Shown piece after piece: positions 54,916 through 63,333 of a DNA stretch of 64,000 bases. The DNA is from JBFMGD01 sp040751775 (GTDB taxonomy: Bacteria > Bacillota > Dethiobacteria > DTU022): assembly GCA_040751775.1 (NCBI GenBank), contig JBFMGD010000010.1, positions 1 through 64,000 of the forward strand, read 5' to 3'. Under the pieces are notes generated by a model. It was not told the origin of the DNA. It saw only the letters and a program-made list of their open reading frames with translations, and did no database searches. Numbering within the stretch: position 1 is the first letter of the stretch; the number at the start of each line of letters is the position of its first letter. The position numbers and the translations under genes are program-made.

Positions 54916-55836
54916 ATGTCTTTGAAGCCTGGCTATGACCTGGTTATACTCGGCGGCGGTCCCGCCGGGGCCACCGCTGCGCTCTACGGCGCCCGGGCCG
55001 GCCTTTCCGTTGTCGTGCTGGAAAAAATGATCCTGGGCGGTGAAATCGTTTCCACGGAGAGATTGGACAACTATCCGGGCTTTCCCGAGGGAATTACCGG
55101 CGCCGAGTTCGGACAACTTTTGGAAAAACAGCTGCAGCGCTTTGCTGTTACGGTAAAAGCGGAAACTGTGGAGCAGGTCTCGTTTAAGGGAGAGGGAAAA
55201 AAGGTTTATACCGCATCCGGCGAAATTACCGGGCGGGCTGCGATTATCGCCACTGGCACGGTTTCGCAGATGCTAAACGTGGACGGAGAACAAACTTTGC
55301 GCGGGCGGGGTGTTTCTTATTGCGCCACCTGTGACGCCGCTTTCTTTCGGGGTAAAGAGATCGCCGTTGTCGGCGGCGGCGATTCCGCTCTGGAAGAGAC
55401 CATTTTTCTTTCACGTTTCGCCTCAAAAATATACCTGCTGCACCGCCGCGATCAGTTCCGGGGTGTGAAGGTGCTTCAAGATAAGGTCTTGTCCCTCCCA
55501 CAGGTGGAGGTGCTCTGGAATACGACCGTGCAAAAAATTGAGGGTGAACGCTCGGTGACCGGTTTGCAAATTGTGCAAAAGGGTGCGGCACGCTTCTTGC
55601 CCGTAAAAGGGCTGTTTATCTACGTGGGGCGCACTCCAAATACCGGTTTTTTAGTTGACCAGCTGCCCCTGGATGACAGCGGTTTTATTGCGACCAATGA
55701 GAAGATGGAGACGGTGCTTCCCAGGGTCTATGCTGCCGGCGACGTGCGCCGGACGCCGCTGCGCCAGGTTGTTACCGCCGCCGCGGATGGCGCTGTTGCC
55801 GCCACTGCCGCCGTGCACGCTCTGATGACACTGTAG
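54916..55836 (+). CDS. trxB: Thioredoxin reductase-like flavoprotein
   Basis: The 306-residue enzyme has FAD motif LVILGGGPAGATAALYGARA, the redox-active CATC (Cys136, Cys139) in SYCATCDAAFF, and NAD(P) motif IAVVGGGDSALEETIFLSRF followed by LHRRDQF. It ends AAGDVRRTPLRQVVTAAADG. The HRRD basic pair suggests NADPH. No thioredoxin gene is adjacent; ferredoxin-dependent or other homologues cannot be excluded. The short gap before it (54841-54910) has a run of GTGAGAGGTGGGAAGTGAG-like repeats similar in style to the rRNA inserts. Confidence 0.92.
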   Translation: MSLKPGYDLVILGGGPAGATAALYGARAGLSVVVLEKMILGGEIVSTERLDNYPGFPEGITGAEFGQLLEKQLQRFAVTVKAETVEQVSFKGEGKKVYTASGEITGRAAIIATGTVSQMLNVDGEQTLRGRGVSYCATCDAAFFRGKEIAVVGGGDSALEETIFLSRFASKIYLLHRRDQFRGVKVLQDKVLSLPQVEVLWNTTVQKIEGERSVTGLQIVQKGAARFLPVKGLFIYVGRTPNTGFLVDQLPLDDSGFIATNEKMETVLPRVYAAGDVRRTPLRQVVTAAADGAVAATAAVHALMTL

Positions 55837-55872
55837 ATAAGAATCTGCATAGACGCGGTTAGACGAAAGAAA

Positions 55873-55933
55873 AAATCTGCTTTTCCCAATATGGCCGGCA
55901 GCCTCGGCCGAAGGTATTGGGATAAGCAGATTT
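55873..55933. terminator. Long hairpin between trxB and ku
   Basis: Three stacked stems share one axis: AAATCTGCTT/AAGCAGATTT, CCCAATA/TATTGGG and GGCCG/CGGCC. The right arm ends TTTACTTTTG. It can act as a terminator for trxB. Its size is also that of a small palindromic repeat. Confidence 0.7.
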
Positions 55934-55981
55934 ACTTTTGGGATACTAAAAAAAAATGCTTAGGTCCCGGGGTGAATATTT

Positions 55982-56809
55982 ATGCGCCCTCTCTGGAAGG
56001 GCTCGATCAGTTTCGGCCTGGTGAATATTCCGGTCCGCCTTTTCGCTGCGACAGAAGAAAAAAATGTCCGTTTCCGGCACTTGCATGAACCCTGCCGCAC
56101 ACCGATTGAGTATCATAAGGTGTGTCCGCATTGCAAAAAAGAGGTGCTCCCCGGGGAGATCGTCAAGGGTTACGAATACGAGAAAGGCCGCTTTGTAATC
56201 ATTGAAGAAAGTGATCTGGCCCGCATCCCCGAGGAGACGACCAAGAGCATTGCGATCGTCGATTTTGTACGCCAGGATGAAGTCGACCCTGTCTACTATG
56301 ATCGCACATACTATCTGGCGCCCGGTGAGACTGGAGAGAAAGCATTTCAGCTTTTGCAGCAGTCGATGGCGGAAGCCGGCTTGATCGCGGTGGTGAGGAT
56401 TGTGCTTCGCTCGCGGCAGGCCCTCGGCATTTTGAGAATTTATGAAGATACTATGGCTCTGGAAACGATGTTCTACCCCGATGAAGTACGGCCCACGGCT
56501 GAACTGCCGGCCTGGAATCACGCCATCGCGGTCCATGATAATGAACTAAAGATGGCGCGGGAGTTAATCAAAAACCTGACCGCGCCGTTTGCACCGGAAA
56601 AATATACGGACGAGTACCGCGGCGCTTTGCTGGAAATAATTGAAGGAAAAATTGCCGGCGAAGAAGTCTACCTGGCTCCGTCGCCGGAAAAAGGGCAAGT
56701 GGTGGACCTGGTGGAAGCGTTAAAGGCCAGTGTGGACGCTACCCGGAAAGGAGCACGCGGTGAGGCCGGGCGGCGCTCTCGTAAAAAAGCAAGTGTTGGC
56801 TCAGCTTAA
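55982..56809 (+). CDS. ku: Ku protein, DNA double-strand-break end binding
   Basis: The 275-residue bacterial Ku has MRPLWKGSISFGLVNIPVRL and VCPHCKKEVLPGEIVKGYEY with a Cys pair, then KSIAIVDFVRQDEVDPVYYD. The core beta-barrel is complete, and a basic tail (TRKGARGEAGRRSRKKA) is typical for contact with LigD and DNA. It forms a ring on broken ends and recruits LigD. ATG 55982 follows the weak site GGGGTGA. A terminator directly follows, and ligase and polymerase genes lie downstream. Confidence 0.95.
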   Translation: MRPLWKGSISFGLVNIPVRLFAATEEKNVRFRHLHEPCRTPIEYHKVCPHCKKEVLPGEIVKGYEYEKGRFVIIEESDLARIPEETTKSIAIVDFVRQDEVDPVYYDRTYYLAPGETGEKAFQLLQQSMAEAGLIAVVRIVLRSRQALGILRIYEDTMALETMFYPDEVRPTAELPAWNHAIAVHDNELKMARELIKNLTAPFAPEKYTDEYRGALLEIIEGKIAGEEVYLAPSPEKGQVVDLVEALKASVDATRKGARGEAGRRSRKKASVGSA

Positions 56810-56814
56810 ATTGG

Positions 56815-56837
56815 AACCGCCCATCGGGCGGTTTTTT
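56815..56837 (+). terminator. Intrinsic terminator after ku
   Basis: AACCGCCC-ATC-GGGCGG with six T immediately after. It falls before the ligase start at 56853, so ligase expression needs read-through or its own promoter. Confidence 0.88.
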
Positions 56838-56852
56838 ACTATACTCAGGCCG

Positions 56853-57755
56853 ATGGAACCCCTTGCGGCCAAGGATCCTTTTGACAGCCCTGATTACTAT
56901 TTTCAGGTGAAATGGGACGGGGTTAGGATTTTGGCATTTAAAGAAGGCGAGGCTATCAGCCTGCAAAATCGCAAAGGGCGATCCCGAACAGCGCAATATC
57001 CGGAAATGCAGCGGCTCTCAAGTTTGATTAAGGCCCGCGAGGCCATTCTAGATGGAGAAATAGTCGCTCTGGAGCAAGGCAAGCCCAGTTTTGCCCGGGT
57101 GATTCAGCGGGATTTCAGCAAGCGGGAAAGTTCGATTAAAACCATGGCCAGGACTATACCGTGTACCTACTGTGTTTTTGATCTGCTCTATCTAAACGGA
57201 AAGGATCTTACCCGGCTACCACTTGCGGAACGGCTGCAGATTTTGGCGGAAAGTGTAGTAACGGAAGCACCGGTCTATCTTAATGAAAACTTTGCAAGCG
57301 GCACTCAATTATACAGGCAAATCGAGCAGCAGGAGCTGGAAGGGATCGTGGCCAAGAAGAAGAGCAGCCCCTACCTGTTCGCCGGCAAATCGAATCTCTG
57401 GTTGAAAATAAAGCCGCGCCGCAGCCGGTTGTGTGCGGTAGGCGGAGTGACCGTGAAAGACGGTGCGGTAGGAGCCCTCCTGTTGGGTGCCTACCAGGAC
57501 GGCAAGCTTCTTTATCTCGGAAGGGCCGGGTCGGGACTTTCCCGGCAAGAACTGGTCACGCTCAGGGGTTACGCTTCACGTGAAGGTGTAAGCGAACCGC
57601 CTTTCTTAAATCCGCCGCGCGACAAACAGATCGTTTGGCTGGCGCCGCGGCTCACGGTAGTGGTCGAATATGCAGAGTGGACGGCAGCTCTACAGCTGCG
57701 CGCTCCAGTGGTAGCCGGCTTCAGCAACCGCCCTCCCGAAGAAGCGGTACTGTAG
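56853..57755 (+). CDS. ligD: LigD-type ATP-dependent DNA ligase domain protein
   Basis: I choose ATG 56853; in-frame starts upstream would lie in ku or in the terminator stem. The ~300-residue protein has the adenylated Lys in QVKWDGVRILAF (motif I), AILDGEIVAL, CVFDLLYLNGKDLTRLPLAE, EGIVAKKKSSPY (motif IV) and WLKIKPRRSR (motif V), then an OB domain ending VVVEYAEWTA. It seals breaks held by Ku. The polymerase part of LigD is encoded by the next gene; no phosphoesterase domain is seen. Confidence 0.93.
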   Translation: MEPLAAKDPFDSPDYYFQVKWDGVRILAFKEGEAISLQNRKGRSRTAQYPEMQRLSSLIKAREAILDGEIVALEQGKPSFARVIQRDFSKRESSIKTMARTIPCTYCVFDLLYLNGKDLTRLPLAERLQILAESVVTEAPVYLNENFASGTQLYRQIEQQELEGIVAKKKSSPYLFAGKSNLWLKIKPRRSRLCAVGGVTVKDGAVGALLLGAYQDGKLLYLGRAGSGLSRQELVTLRGYASREGVSEPPFLNPPRDKQIVWLAPRLTVVVEYAEWTAALQLRAPVVAGFSNRPPEEAVL

Positions 57756-57802
57756 CGGGATCAGAATTCTGGATTCCGAGTTCTATTCTGATGGAGGTTC
57801 TC

Positions 57803-58690
57803 ATGCCTGTACTGCAAGTCAATGATCAGGAAGTGCGCCTGACCAATTTGGACCGGGTCCTCTGGCCGGATGCCGGGTTTACCAAACAAGATTTGATCCG
57901 CTACTTTATCGAAGCGGCGCCCTGCCTGCTGCCTCACTTGATCAACCGCCCCCTGGTGGTGCAGCGCTTTCCCGGCGGAATTGAAGGGGAGGCCTTCTAC
58001 CAAAAAAATATCCCGGAAGGAGCGCCGGAATGGCTGCAAAGCCACACCGTGGAGCACCAGGAGGGAAAATTGACCCGTTACATTGTGGCCGCAAATGTAG
58101 AGACACTGGTTTGGCTCGGTAATCAAGCCTGCCTGGAGCTTCATCCCTGGCTCTCTTCCGTGGGCACTCTTGATCAGCCTGATTTTGCGGTCTTTGATCT
58201 TGATCCGATGGAGAAATCAACGTTTGATCAGGTCCGCCTGACCGCACTGACCGTCCGGGAAGCTTTGAACCGCCGCAAGATGGCGTGCTTTCCAAAGCTG
58301 TCGGGAGCAACGGGGCTGCAAATCTATGTGCCGCTTAAACCGATCTACCCGTACCGTCGGGTACGTGATTTTGTGGAAGCGGTTTGTGTGCAGGTTAACC
58401 GGGCCCTGCCCGAGTTTACCAGCCTGGAGCGCAAGGTGGATCAGCGCGAGGGTAAAATCTATCTGGACTACCTGCAAAATGTACGGGGTAAAACCTTAGC
58501 CGCGCCGTACAGCCCCAGGCCTTTGCCCGGTGCCCCGGTATCCATACCGGTGGATTGGGATGAAATCGCCGCGGGGACTATTTCCCCGGGCGACTATACC
58601 ATCAAGAGCGCTGTGCGGCGCATTCAGGCCCGCGGAGACCTCTTCGCCGCAGTTCTCACCCAAAAACAGGAGCTGCCTCCTGATTTTTAA
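57803..58690 (+). CDS. ligD: LigD-type polymerase (PrimPol) domain protein
   Basis: ATG 57803 lies 5 bases after GGAGG; longer frames run into the ligase gene. The 295-residue archaeo-eukaryotic primase-type polymerase has VRLTNLDRVLWPDAGFTKQD, ERFP-like VVQRFPGGIEGEAFYQKNIP, FAVFDLDPME (metal-binding DxD), KLSGATGLQIYVPL (SGxxGxH-like, His replaced by Gln in this copy) and KIYLDYLQN (third Asp). It fills gaps during end joining. Split polymerase and ligase genes are common in Firmicutes. Confidence 0.92.
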   Translation: MPVLQVNDQEVRLTNLDRVLWPDAGFTKQDLIRYFIEAAPCLLPHLINRPLVVQRFPGGIEGEAFYQKNIPEGAPEWLQSHTVEHQEGKLTRYIVAANVETLVWLGNQACLELHPWLSSVGTLDQPDFAVFDLDPMEKSTFDQVRLTALTVREALNRRKMACFPKLSGATGLQIYVPLKPIYPYRRVRDFVEAVCVQVNRALPEFTSLERKVDQREGKIYLDYLQNVRGKTLAAPYSPRPLPGAPVSIPVDWDEIAAGTISPGDYTIKSAVRRIQARGDLFAAVLTQKQELPPDF

Positions 58691-58737
58691 TGCACCCCCA
58701 GTATTGATCCCGGTGCGGAAAATGGCGTTTGATGATA

Positions 58738-58746
58738 TGCTATAAT
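58738..58746 (+). promoter_or_regulatory. Extended -10 promoter element
   Basis: TGCTATAAT lies about 75 bases before the DUF4015 gene. No good -35 is present, as expected of an extended -10 promoter. Confidence 0.5.
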
Positions 58747-58822
58747 GTAAGAGATATTACCGGAGTATTCTGAATCATGACTCCTGCACTACGGATACCT
58801 GGGTAAAGAGGGGGAACGAACA

Positions 58823-60031
58823 GTGAGTGAACCGGTAATCCAGCCGCGCCGCAGATTTCCCGCACCAGGGCCGTTGATTGCCGTACTGGTATTGTTGCTG
58901 CTTCTGGGTGGAGCGGCCGTGTATTTTAGCTGTGATAACCGTGCGATAATCGCTTTTCCCGGAAATCCGGCCGCGCCCGAAGAACCCGAGGTTGGAGGAA
59001 ACCCCGGTTTGACCGAGCCGCCCTTCTGGCCGGAACCGCCGCAGATCCCGCGACCCGAGTTTGTTAAAGGAATTTATGTCAATGTGCTGGAACAACCCTT
59101 GAGCGAAGCATTTTTTACTCAATTGGTGGAATTAATTGATAATACGGAATTAAATGCCGTGGTTATTGATTTAAAAGACGACCGTGGCCGCTTAACCTAT
59201 AGCCGTACCCGGGTCCCCTGGGCAAATTCAGCCGGTGCGCCGGACCAATATATTGATCACCCGGTGGAGTTAATTGCCAGGCTTTCTGAAAACGGCATCT
59301 ATCCGATTGCCCGCATTGTCGCCTTTAAAGACGCTCTCATGGCCGAGCACCGGCCGGACCTGGCCGCATTAAACAGCCGGGGCGAACCGTGGCGTTACGG
59401 CGCCGATAGCTGGCTTGACCCGTATAACAAGCATGTATGGAAATATGTGGTAGCTCTAGCCCGTGAAGCAGCCGAGTTGGGTTTCCGGGAGATTCAGTTT
59501 GATTACGTGCGCTTTCCTTCCGACGGCAATCTGAACGACATCTATTACCCGGCGAGTGACGGCTCCCCCTATCATGAGGTTATCCCGGCTTTCTTGCGCT
59601 ACGCCCGGGCTTCACTGGCGGAATATGATGTGGAGCTGTCGGCCGATATTTTCGGACTGGTTACTTATGACCCGGGAGACCAGGGTATCGGCCAGCACCT
59701 TGAATCGATCGCCGCCACAGTAGACCTGGTCTGCCCCATGATCTACCCTTCCCATTATGGAGCGGGAAACCTGGGTCTGGAGAATCCCGATGCCGCGCCC
59801 TATGATACCGTATACCGAAGCTTGCAGGTCGCGGTAAACCGCTTGGAGCAAGCCGGCCTCGAGACAACTATCCGGCCGTGGCTGCAGGCTTTTACGATCA
59901 ATCACCTTTACGGCGCCGCCGAGGTGAGAGCCCAGATTCAAGCAGCCGAAGATCTGGGTATCCATGAATTTTTACTTTGGAATAACGGTAATTACTATAA
60001 TGCGGCAGCGTTACGTCCGGCAGATAAGTAA
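58823..60031 (+). CDS. Putative glycoside hydrolase, DUF4015 family
   Basis: The 402-residue protein, GTG start after AGAGGGGG, has a membrane anchor at about 14-35 (LIAVLVLLLLLGGAAVYF), a Pro/Glu-rich linker, and a TIM-barrel domain. The barrel carries FVKGIYVNVLEQPLSEAFFT, LNAVVIDLKDDRGRLTY, IYPIARIVAFKDALMAEHRP, DPYNKHVWKYVVALAREAAE, GFREIQFDYVRFPSDG and VCPMIYPSHYGAGNLGLENP. This is the DUF4015/COG1306 pattern. It is probably an extracellular membrane-bound enzyme acting on cell-wall or surface glycans. No substrate is known. Confidence 0.88.
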   Translation: MSEPVIQPRRRFPAPGPLIAVLVLLLLLGGAAVYFSCDNRAIIAFPGNPAAPEEPEVGGNPGLTEPPFWPEPPQIPRPEFVKGIYVNVLEQPLSEAFFTQLVELIDNTELNAVVIDLKDDRGRLTYSRTRVPWANSAGAPDQYIDHPVELIARLSENGIYPIARIVAFKDALMAEHRPDLAALNSRGEPWRYGADSWLDPYNKHVWKYVVALAREAAELGFREIQFDYVRFPSDGNLNDIYYPASDGSPYHEVIPAFLRYARASLAEYDVELSADIFGLVTYDPGDQGIGQHLESIAATVDLVCPMIYPSHYGAGNLGLENPDAAPYDTVYRSLQVAVNRLEQAGLETTIRPWLQAFTINHLYGAAEVRAQIQAAEDLGIHEFLLWNNGNYYNAAALRPADK

Positions 60032-60168
60032 CCGCTAAATTTGCCCAGGATGCATTCCACCGCAGGCACAAGGGTCATATGCTATACATGAGCGGCGGTT
60101 CAAGACGGCGTGGGCGTATACCGGCCGTATGCAAGGGAACCCGGTCAAATTAAGGAGACGGTGAACTG

Positions 60169-60897
60169 ATGGAATTAAGCTACTGGGAAATCGCGCTCAG
60201 GTTGGGGCTGGCCGTTTTATTGGGCGGCCTGGTCGGTATCGAGCGTGAAACGCATAACCGGCCGGCCGGCTTTCGCACCCATATTCTGGTATGCGCGGGA
60301 TCGGCTTTGATTATGATGGTTTCCGCATACGGCTTTGCCGGTGAGTTCGGCACGCACTATGCAGTGGATCCGGGCCGGATCGCAGCCCAGGTTGTTACCG
60401 GGATCGGTTTTTTGGGTGCGGGCACTATCCTGCAGCAAAGGGGCAGCATCCGGGGCCTGACCACAGCCGCCAGTATCTGGGTGGTATCCGGTATCGGATT
60501 AGCCGCGGGTATCGGTTTCTACACCGGAGCCGTACTTACTACCCTGGTTGTTCTGGTCAGCCTGTTGTTATTGGGCAGAGTTGATCGGATGATCCTCTCC
60601 CAGCGCCGGACCAGAAGTTTACTGATACGGGCCGTGGACCAACCGGGACTGATGGGGCGGGTCGCCGGAGTACTCGGCGATTTGAAGCTTAATATCCGTA
60701 AAGTTGAACTGGGGTCCCAGGAGTACGATTCGGCTGTCCAGGCGGAAGTGGTTACCATGGAATTCATCCTGGTTGCTCCCTTAACGCTGGAAACAAGCCG
60801 GCTTTTTTACCGTCTCTTCAGCCTGAAAGGAATTTTGGAAATTTCCTGGCAGGGTGAGGATGTTCCGGTGGATACCGTCATTGAAAAACCGCTTTAA
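60169..60897 (+). CDS. mgtC: MgtC/SapB family membrane protein
   Basis: The 242-residue protein has four or five hydrophobic helices in the MgtC N-terminal domain (LAVLLGGLVGIERETHNRPA, then GFRTHILVCAGSALIMM, VVTGIGFLGAGTILQQRGSI, RGLTTAASIWVVSGIGLAAG). An ACT-like soluble C-terminal domain follows (LIRAVDQPGLMGRVAGVLGD). Its role in Mg2+ starvation is known mostly from pathogens; in Firmicutes it is general. ATG 60169 follows AAGGAG. Transcribed alone. Confidence 0.93.
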   Translation: MELSYWEIALRLGLAVLLGGLVGIERETHNRPAGFRTHILVCAGSALIMMVSAYGFAGEFGTHYAVDPGRIAAQVVTGIGFLGAGTILQQRGSIRGLTTAASIWVVSGIGLAAGIGFYTGAVLTTLVVLVSLLLLGRVDRMILSQRRTRSLLIRAVDQPGLMGRVAGVLGDLKLNIRKVELGSQEYDSAVQAEVVTMEFILVAPLTLETSRLFYRLFSLKGILEISWQGEDVPVDTVIEKPL

Positions 60898-61068
60898 ATA
60901 ATACCTCCCGCCAGGCATCAGATGGCAACGCTTATTATAAAACTCCGCTGTTCAAGCAGTTTAACTAGCCCGAAATTAAATTGATACGTAAAACCGCGCA
61001 CTGCGGTAATAATTATATTCATTAGCGGCATATAACCCCTGCTAAGGCATAATAAAGATTAACGGTAT

Positions 61069-61124
61069 TTGATTAACCGGGGGCTAAATGCGGTATAATA
61101 GTTACAAGGTCAGGGAAGGTCAAA
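61069..61124 (+). promoter_or_regulatory. ctsR operon promoter with CtsR operator
   Basis: TATAAT at 61094-61099, with TTGATT at 61069 at a long 19-base spacing. The CtsR box GGTCAGGGAAGGTCAAA at 61108-61124 matches the direct-repeat consensus GGTCAAANANGGTCAAA at all but two fixed positions and overlaps the start of transcription. The region 60898-61068 holds nothing else recognisable. Confidence 0.88.
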
Positions 61125-61214
61125 CTTCAGCCGCTTTTCCACATGCCGCGATCAGTGGTCGTTAATGCAGACAACTGACTGTGGACAGTCCTGCCGGAAC
61201 GGAGATGAAGACCG

Positions 61215-61691
61215 ATGGCCAATCTGTCGGATTTTATAGAAGAGCACCTGAAAAGACTTTTGGCCTTGAGTTCCCGCGGTTATATTGAAATTCAACGCCG
61301 TGAACTTTCCCGCAAATTTACCTGTGTCCCTTCGCAGATAAACTATGTTTTAAGCAGCCGTTTTACGCTTGAAAGGGGATACCTGGTGGAGAGCAGGCGG
61401 GGCGGCAGAGGCTTTATTAGGATCTACCGCATTGACCCGATGCAGTTCCGATCCTGGGATGGAATCCTGCAAAAAATCGCGGGCGTGGAGTTCGAACCGG
61501 CTAAAGCAGTCCAGTTTTTAAAGCGCGGTTGTGAAGAGAGAATTGTGTCCCGGCGAGAGGCCCAGATTGTAGAAGCGCTGTTGAGGGACGACCACTATGC
61601 CGGTTTAATCGCGGGGCGGCAAGAGCTGCGGGAGCTGCAAAAAAAATTGTTTAAAGCAGCCCTGGAAGCAATACTAAAAGGGAACCATTAA
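61215..61691 (+). CDS. ctsR: Class III heat-shock repressor CtsR
   Basis: The 158-residue protein has LSDFIEEHLKRLLALSSRGY, a winged HTH with IEIQRRELSRKFTCVPSQIN, the wing YLVESRRGGRGFIRI and a C-terminal dimer helix domain (VSRREAQIVEALLRDDHYAG). The glycine-rich wing loop RGGRG acts as the thermosensor in Bacillus. It represses its own operon through the box at 61108-61124. ATG 61215 follows ACGGAGATG. It leads the four-gene operon ctsR-mcsA-mcsB-clpC. Confidence 0.97.
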   Translation: MANLSDFIEEHLKRLLALSSRGYIEIQRRELSRKFTCVPSQINYVLSSRFTLERGYLVESRRGGRGFIRIYRIDPMQFRSWDGILQKIAGVEFEPAKAVQFLKRGCEERIVSRREAQIVEALLRDDHYAGLIAGRQELRELQKKLFKAALEAILKGNH

Positions 61692-61716
61692 TCTGTAACG
61701 GGAGTGTGATCATAGG

Positions 61717-62244
61717 ATGACTTGCCAGGAATGCCGCAGTGCAGAGGCAACTGTTTTTATTACTAAAATCATAAACGGTAAAAAAACGGAAATACATTTA
61801 TGTGATAGTTGCGCGGGGGAAAAGGAAGAGCTTGATTTTTCTTTTGAACCGCAATTTGCGCTGCATCATCTGTTCGGCGGACTGCTTGGTGAGAATATGC
61901 GTGGTTCGCGGGAAGCGCTGCGTGCTGCCAAGGTCCAGTGCCCGGGCTGCGCGCTCACCTTTGCCCAGTTTAGTCAAATCGGCCGGTTGGGTTGCAGCAG
62001 TTGTTTTAACGCTTTCGATGAGAAACTGGTGCCGCTTTTGCGCCGTATTCACGGCAGTGTGCGCCATACCGGTAAAGTACCGCGCCGCAGTCAGAGCACC
62101 GTCCGGTTTAAAAGGGAACTGGAACGCTTGAAAGAGGAACTGCAGCAGCGGGTGCGGGGCGAGGAGTTCGAAGAAGCGGCCAGGCTGCGCGATCAAATCC
62201 GGCAGATGGAGCAAGAACTGCAGGAAGGAGGGAGAGAAGCTTGA
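61717..62244 (+). CDS. mcsA: McsA, CtsR modulator / activator of McsB
   Basis: The 175-residue protein has paired zinc motifs (CQECRSAEA, then CDSC; CPGCALTF, then CSSC) and a C-terminal UVR domain (LERLKEELQQRVRGEEFEEA). The zinc domains activate the arginine kinase McsB. The gene lies 25 bases after ctsR, and its stop overlaps mcsB by four bases. Confidence 0.96.
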   Translation: MTCQECRSAEATVFITKIINGKKTEIHLCDSCAGEKEELDFSFEPQFALHHLFGGLLGENMRGSREALRAAKVQCPGCALTFAQFSQIGRLGCSSCFNAFDEKLVPLLRRIHGSVRHTGKVPRRSQSTVRFKRELERLKEELQQRVRGEEFEEAARLRDQIRQMEQELQEGGREA

Positions 62245-63308
62245 ATCTGAAAGAGCTTACTTTAAGCCGCTGGATGGAAGGGTCCGGCCCGGAGAACGAT
62301 ACGGTAATCAGTTCGCGGGTCCGCATCGCCCGGAATATTCAAGGGATCCCTTTCCCTTATCTGGCTTCGGCCGAACAAACAGGCGCTGTTCAGGAGCAGG
62401 TTACCCGGGCCGCTGCGGCTCATAAAGAGGCGTTTACGGCATTCTCCCAATACCCGATGGAGGAGTTGTCGCCTCTCAATAAACAGATTATGGTAGAAAA
62501 ACACCTGGTCAGCCCCTTTCTCGCTCGTGATTCGGATCACGGCGCGGTGCTGCTGCGCGGTGATGAAGCGGTCAGCATCATGATCAATGAAGAGGACCAC
62601 CTGCGGATACAGGCGATTTTACCGGGGCTGCAGTTGGAAGAGGCCTGGCACGAGGCTGATCGTTATGACGATCTGCTTGAAACCGGCATTAATTATGCTT
62701 TCGACGAACGCTGCGGCTACCTGACAGCGTGCCCCACCAATGTCGGCACAGGACTGAGGGCGTCGGTAATGCTTCACCTGCCGGCTTTAATCATGACCAA
62801 ACAAATCAATCGCCTTTTAAGCGCGCTTTCCCAGGTAGGCCTGGCCGTGCGCGGTCTTTATGGAGAAGGAACGGAAATTATCGGCAACCTGGTTCAGGTG
62901 TCAAATCAAATCACCCTGGGGCAGGCGGAAGAAGAGATCTTGCGCAACCTTTACAGCGTCACCCGGCAAATCATTGAACAGGAACAAACCGCCCGGCAGG
63001 CGCTGCTGAACGACAACCGGCCTCGCATTGCGGACCGATCCTGGCGGGCCCTGGGGCTGCTGAAATTTGCCCAGATGATGAGCTCCCAGGAAGCGATGCA
63101 GTTATTGTCCGATGTCCGTCTGGGCTTTGATCTTGGACTGGTTAAAGGTGTGGATCGAAAGCTGTTAAACGAGCTGCTCGTGATTATCAGGCCCGCTTGC
63201 CTGCAGCTGCTGGCCGGAAAAGAGTTAAGCGGCAGCGAACGCGATTTGGAACGGCCGGTGCAAATCAGAAAGCGGCTTAACCGGTTTCAGAAGTCAGAAG
63301 AAAGTTAA
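62241..63308 (+). CDS. mcsB: Protein arginine kinase McsB
   Basis: The 355-residue enzyme has the phosphagen-kinase fold: VISSRVRIARNIQGIPFPYL (ATP contact), MINEEDHLRIQAILPG (catalytic Glu), YLTACPTNVGTGLRASVMLH (phosphate loop with Cys), and RGLYGEGTEIIGNLVQVSNQ. It phosphorylates Arg residues of CtsR and damaged proteins so that ClpCP degrades them. GTG/TTG start at 62241 overlaps mcsA. clpC begins 25 bases later. Confidence 0.96.
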   Translation: MNLKELTLSRWMEGSGPENDTVISSRVRIARNIQGIPFPYLASAEQTGAVQEQVTRAAAAHKEAFTAFSQYPMEELSPLNKQIMVEKHLVSPFLARDSDHGAVLLRGDEAVSIMINEEDHLRIQAILPGLQLEEAWHEADRYDDLLETGINYAFDERCGYLTACPTNVGTGLRASVMLHLPALIMTKQINRLLSALSQVGLAVRGLYGEGTEIIGNLVQVSNQITLGQAEEEILRNLYSVTRQIIEQEQTARQALLNDNRPRIADRSWRALGLLKFAQMMSSQEAMQLLSDVRLGFDLGLVKGVDRKLLNELLVIIRPACLQLLAGKELSGSERDLERPVQIRKRLNRFQKSEES

Positions 63309-63333
63309 CTAACTATCAATTGAGGTGAGATAA

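Noticed and set aside
60898..61214. CIRCE/HrcA element before ctsR
   Set aside because: No TTAGCACTC-N9-GAGTGCTAA; only a CtsR box is present.
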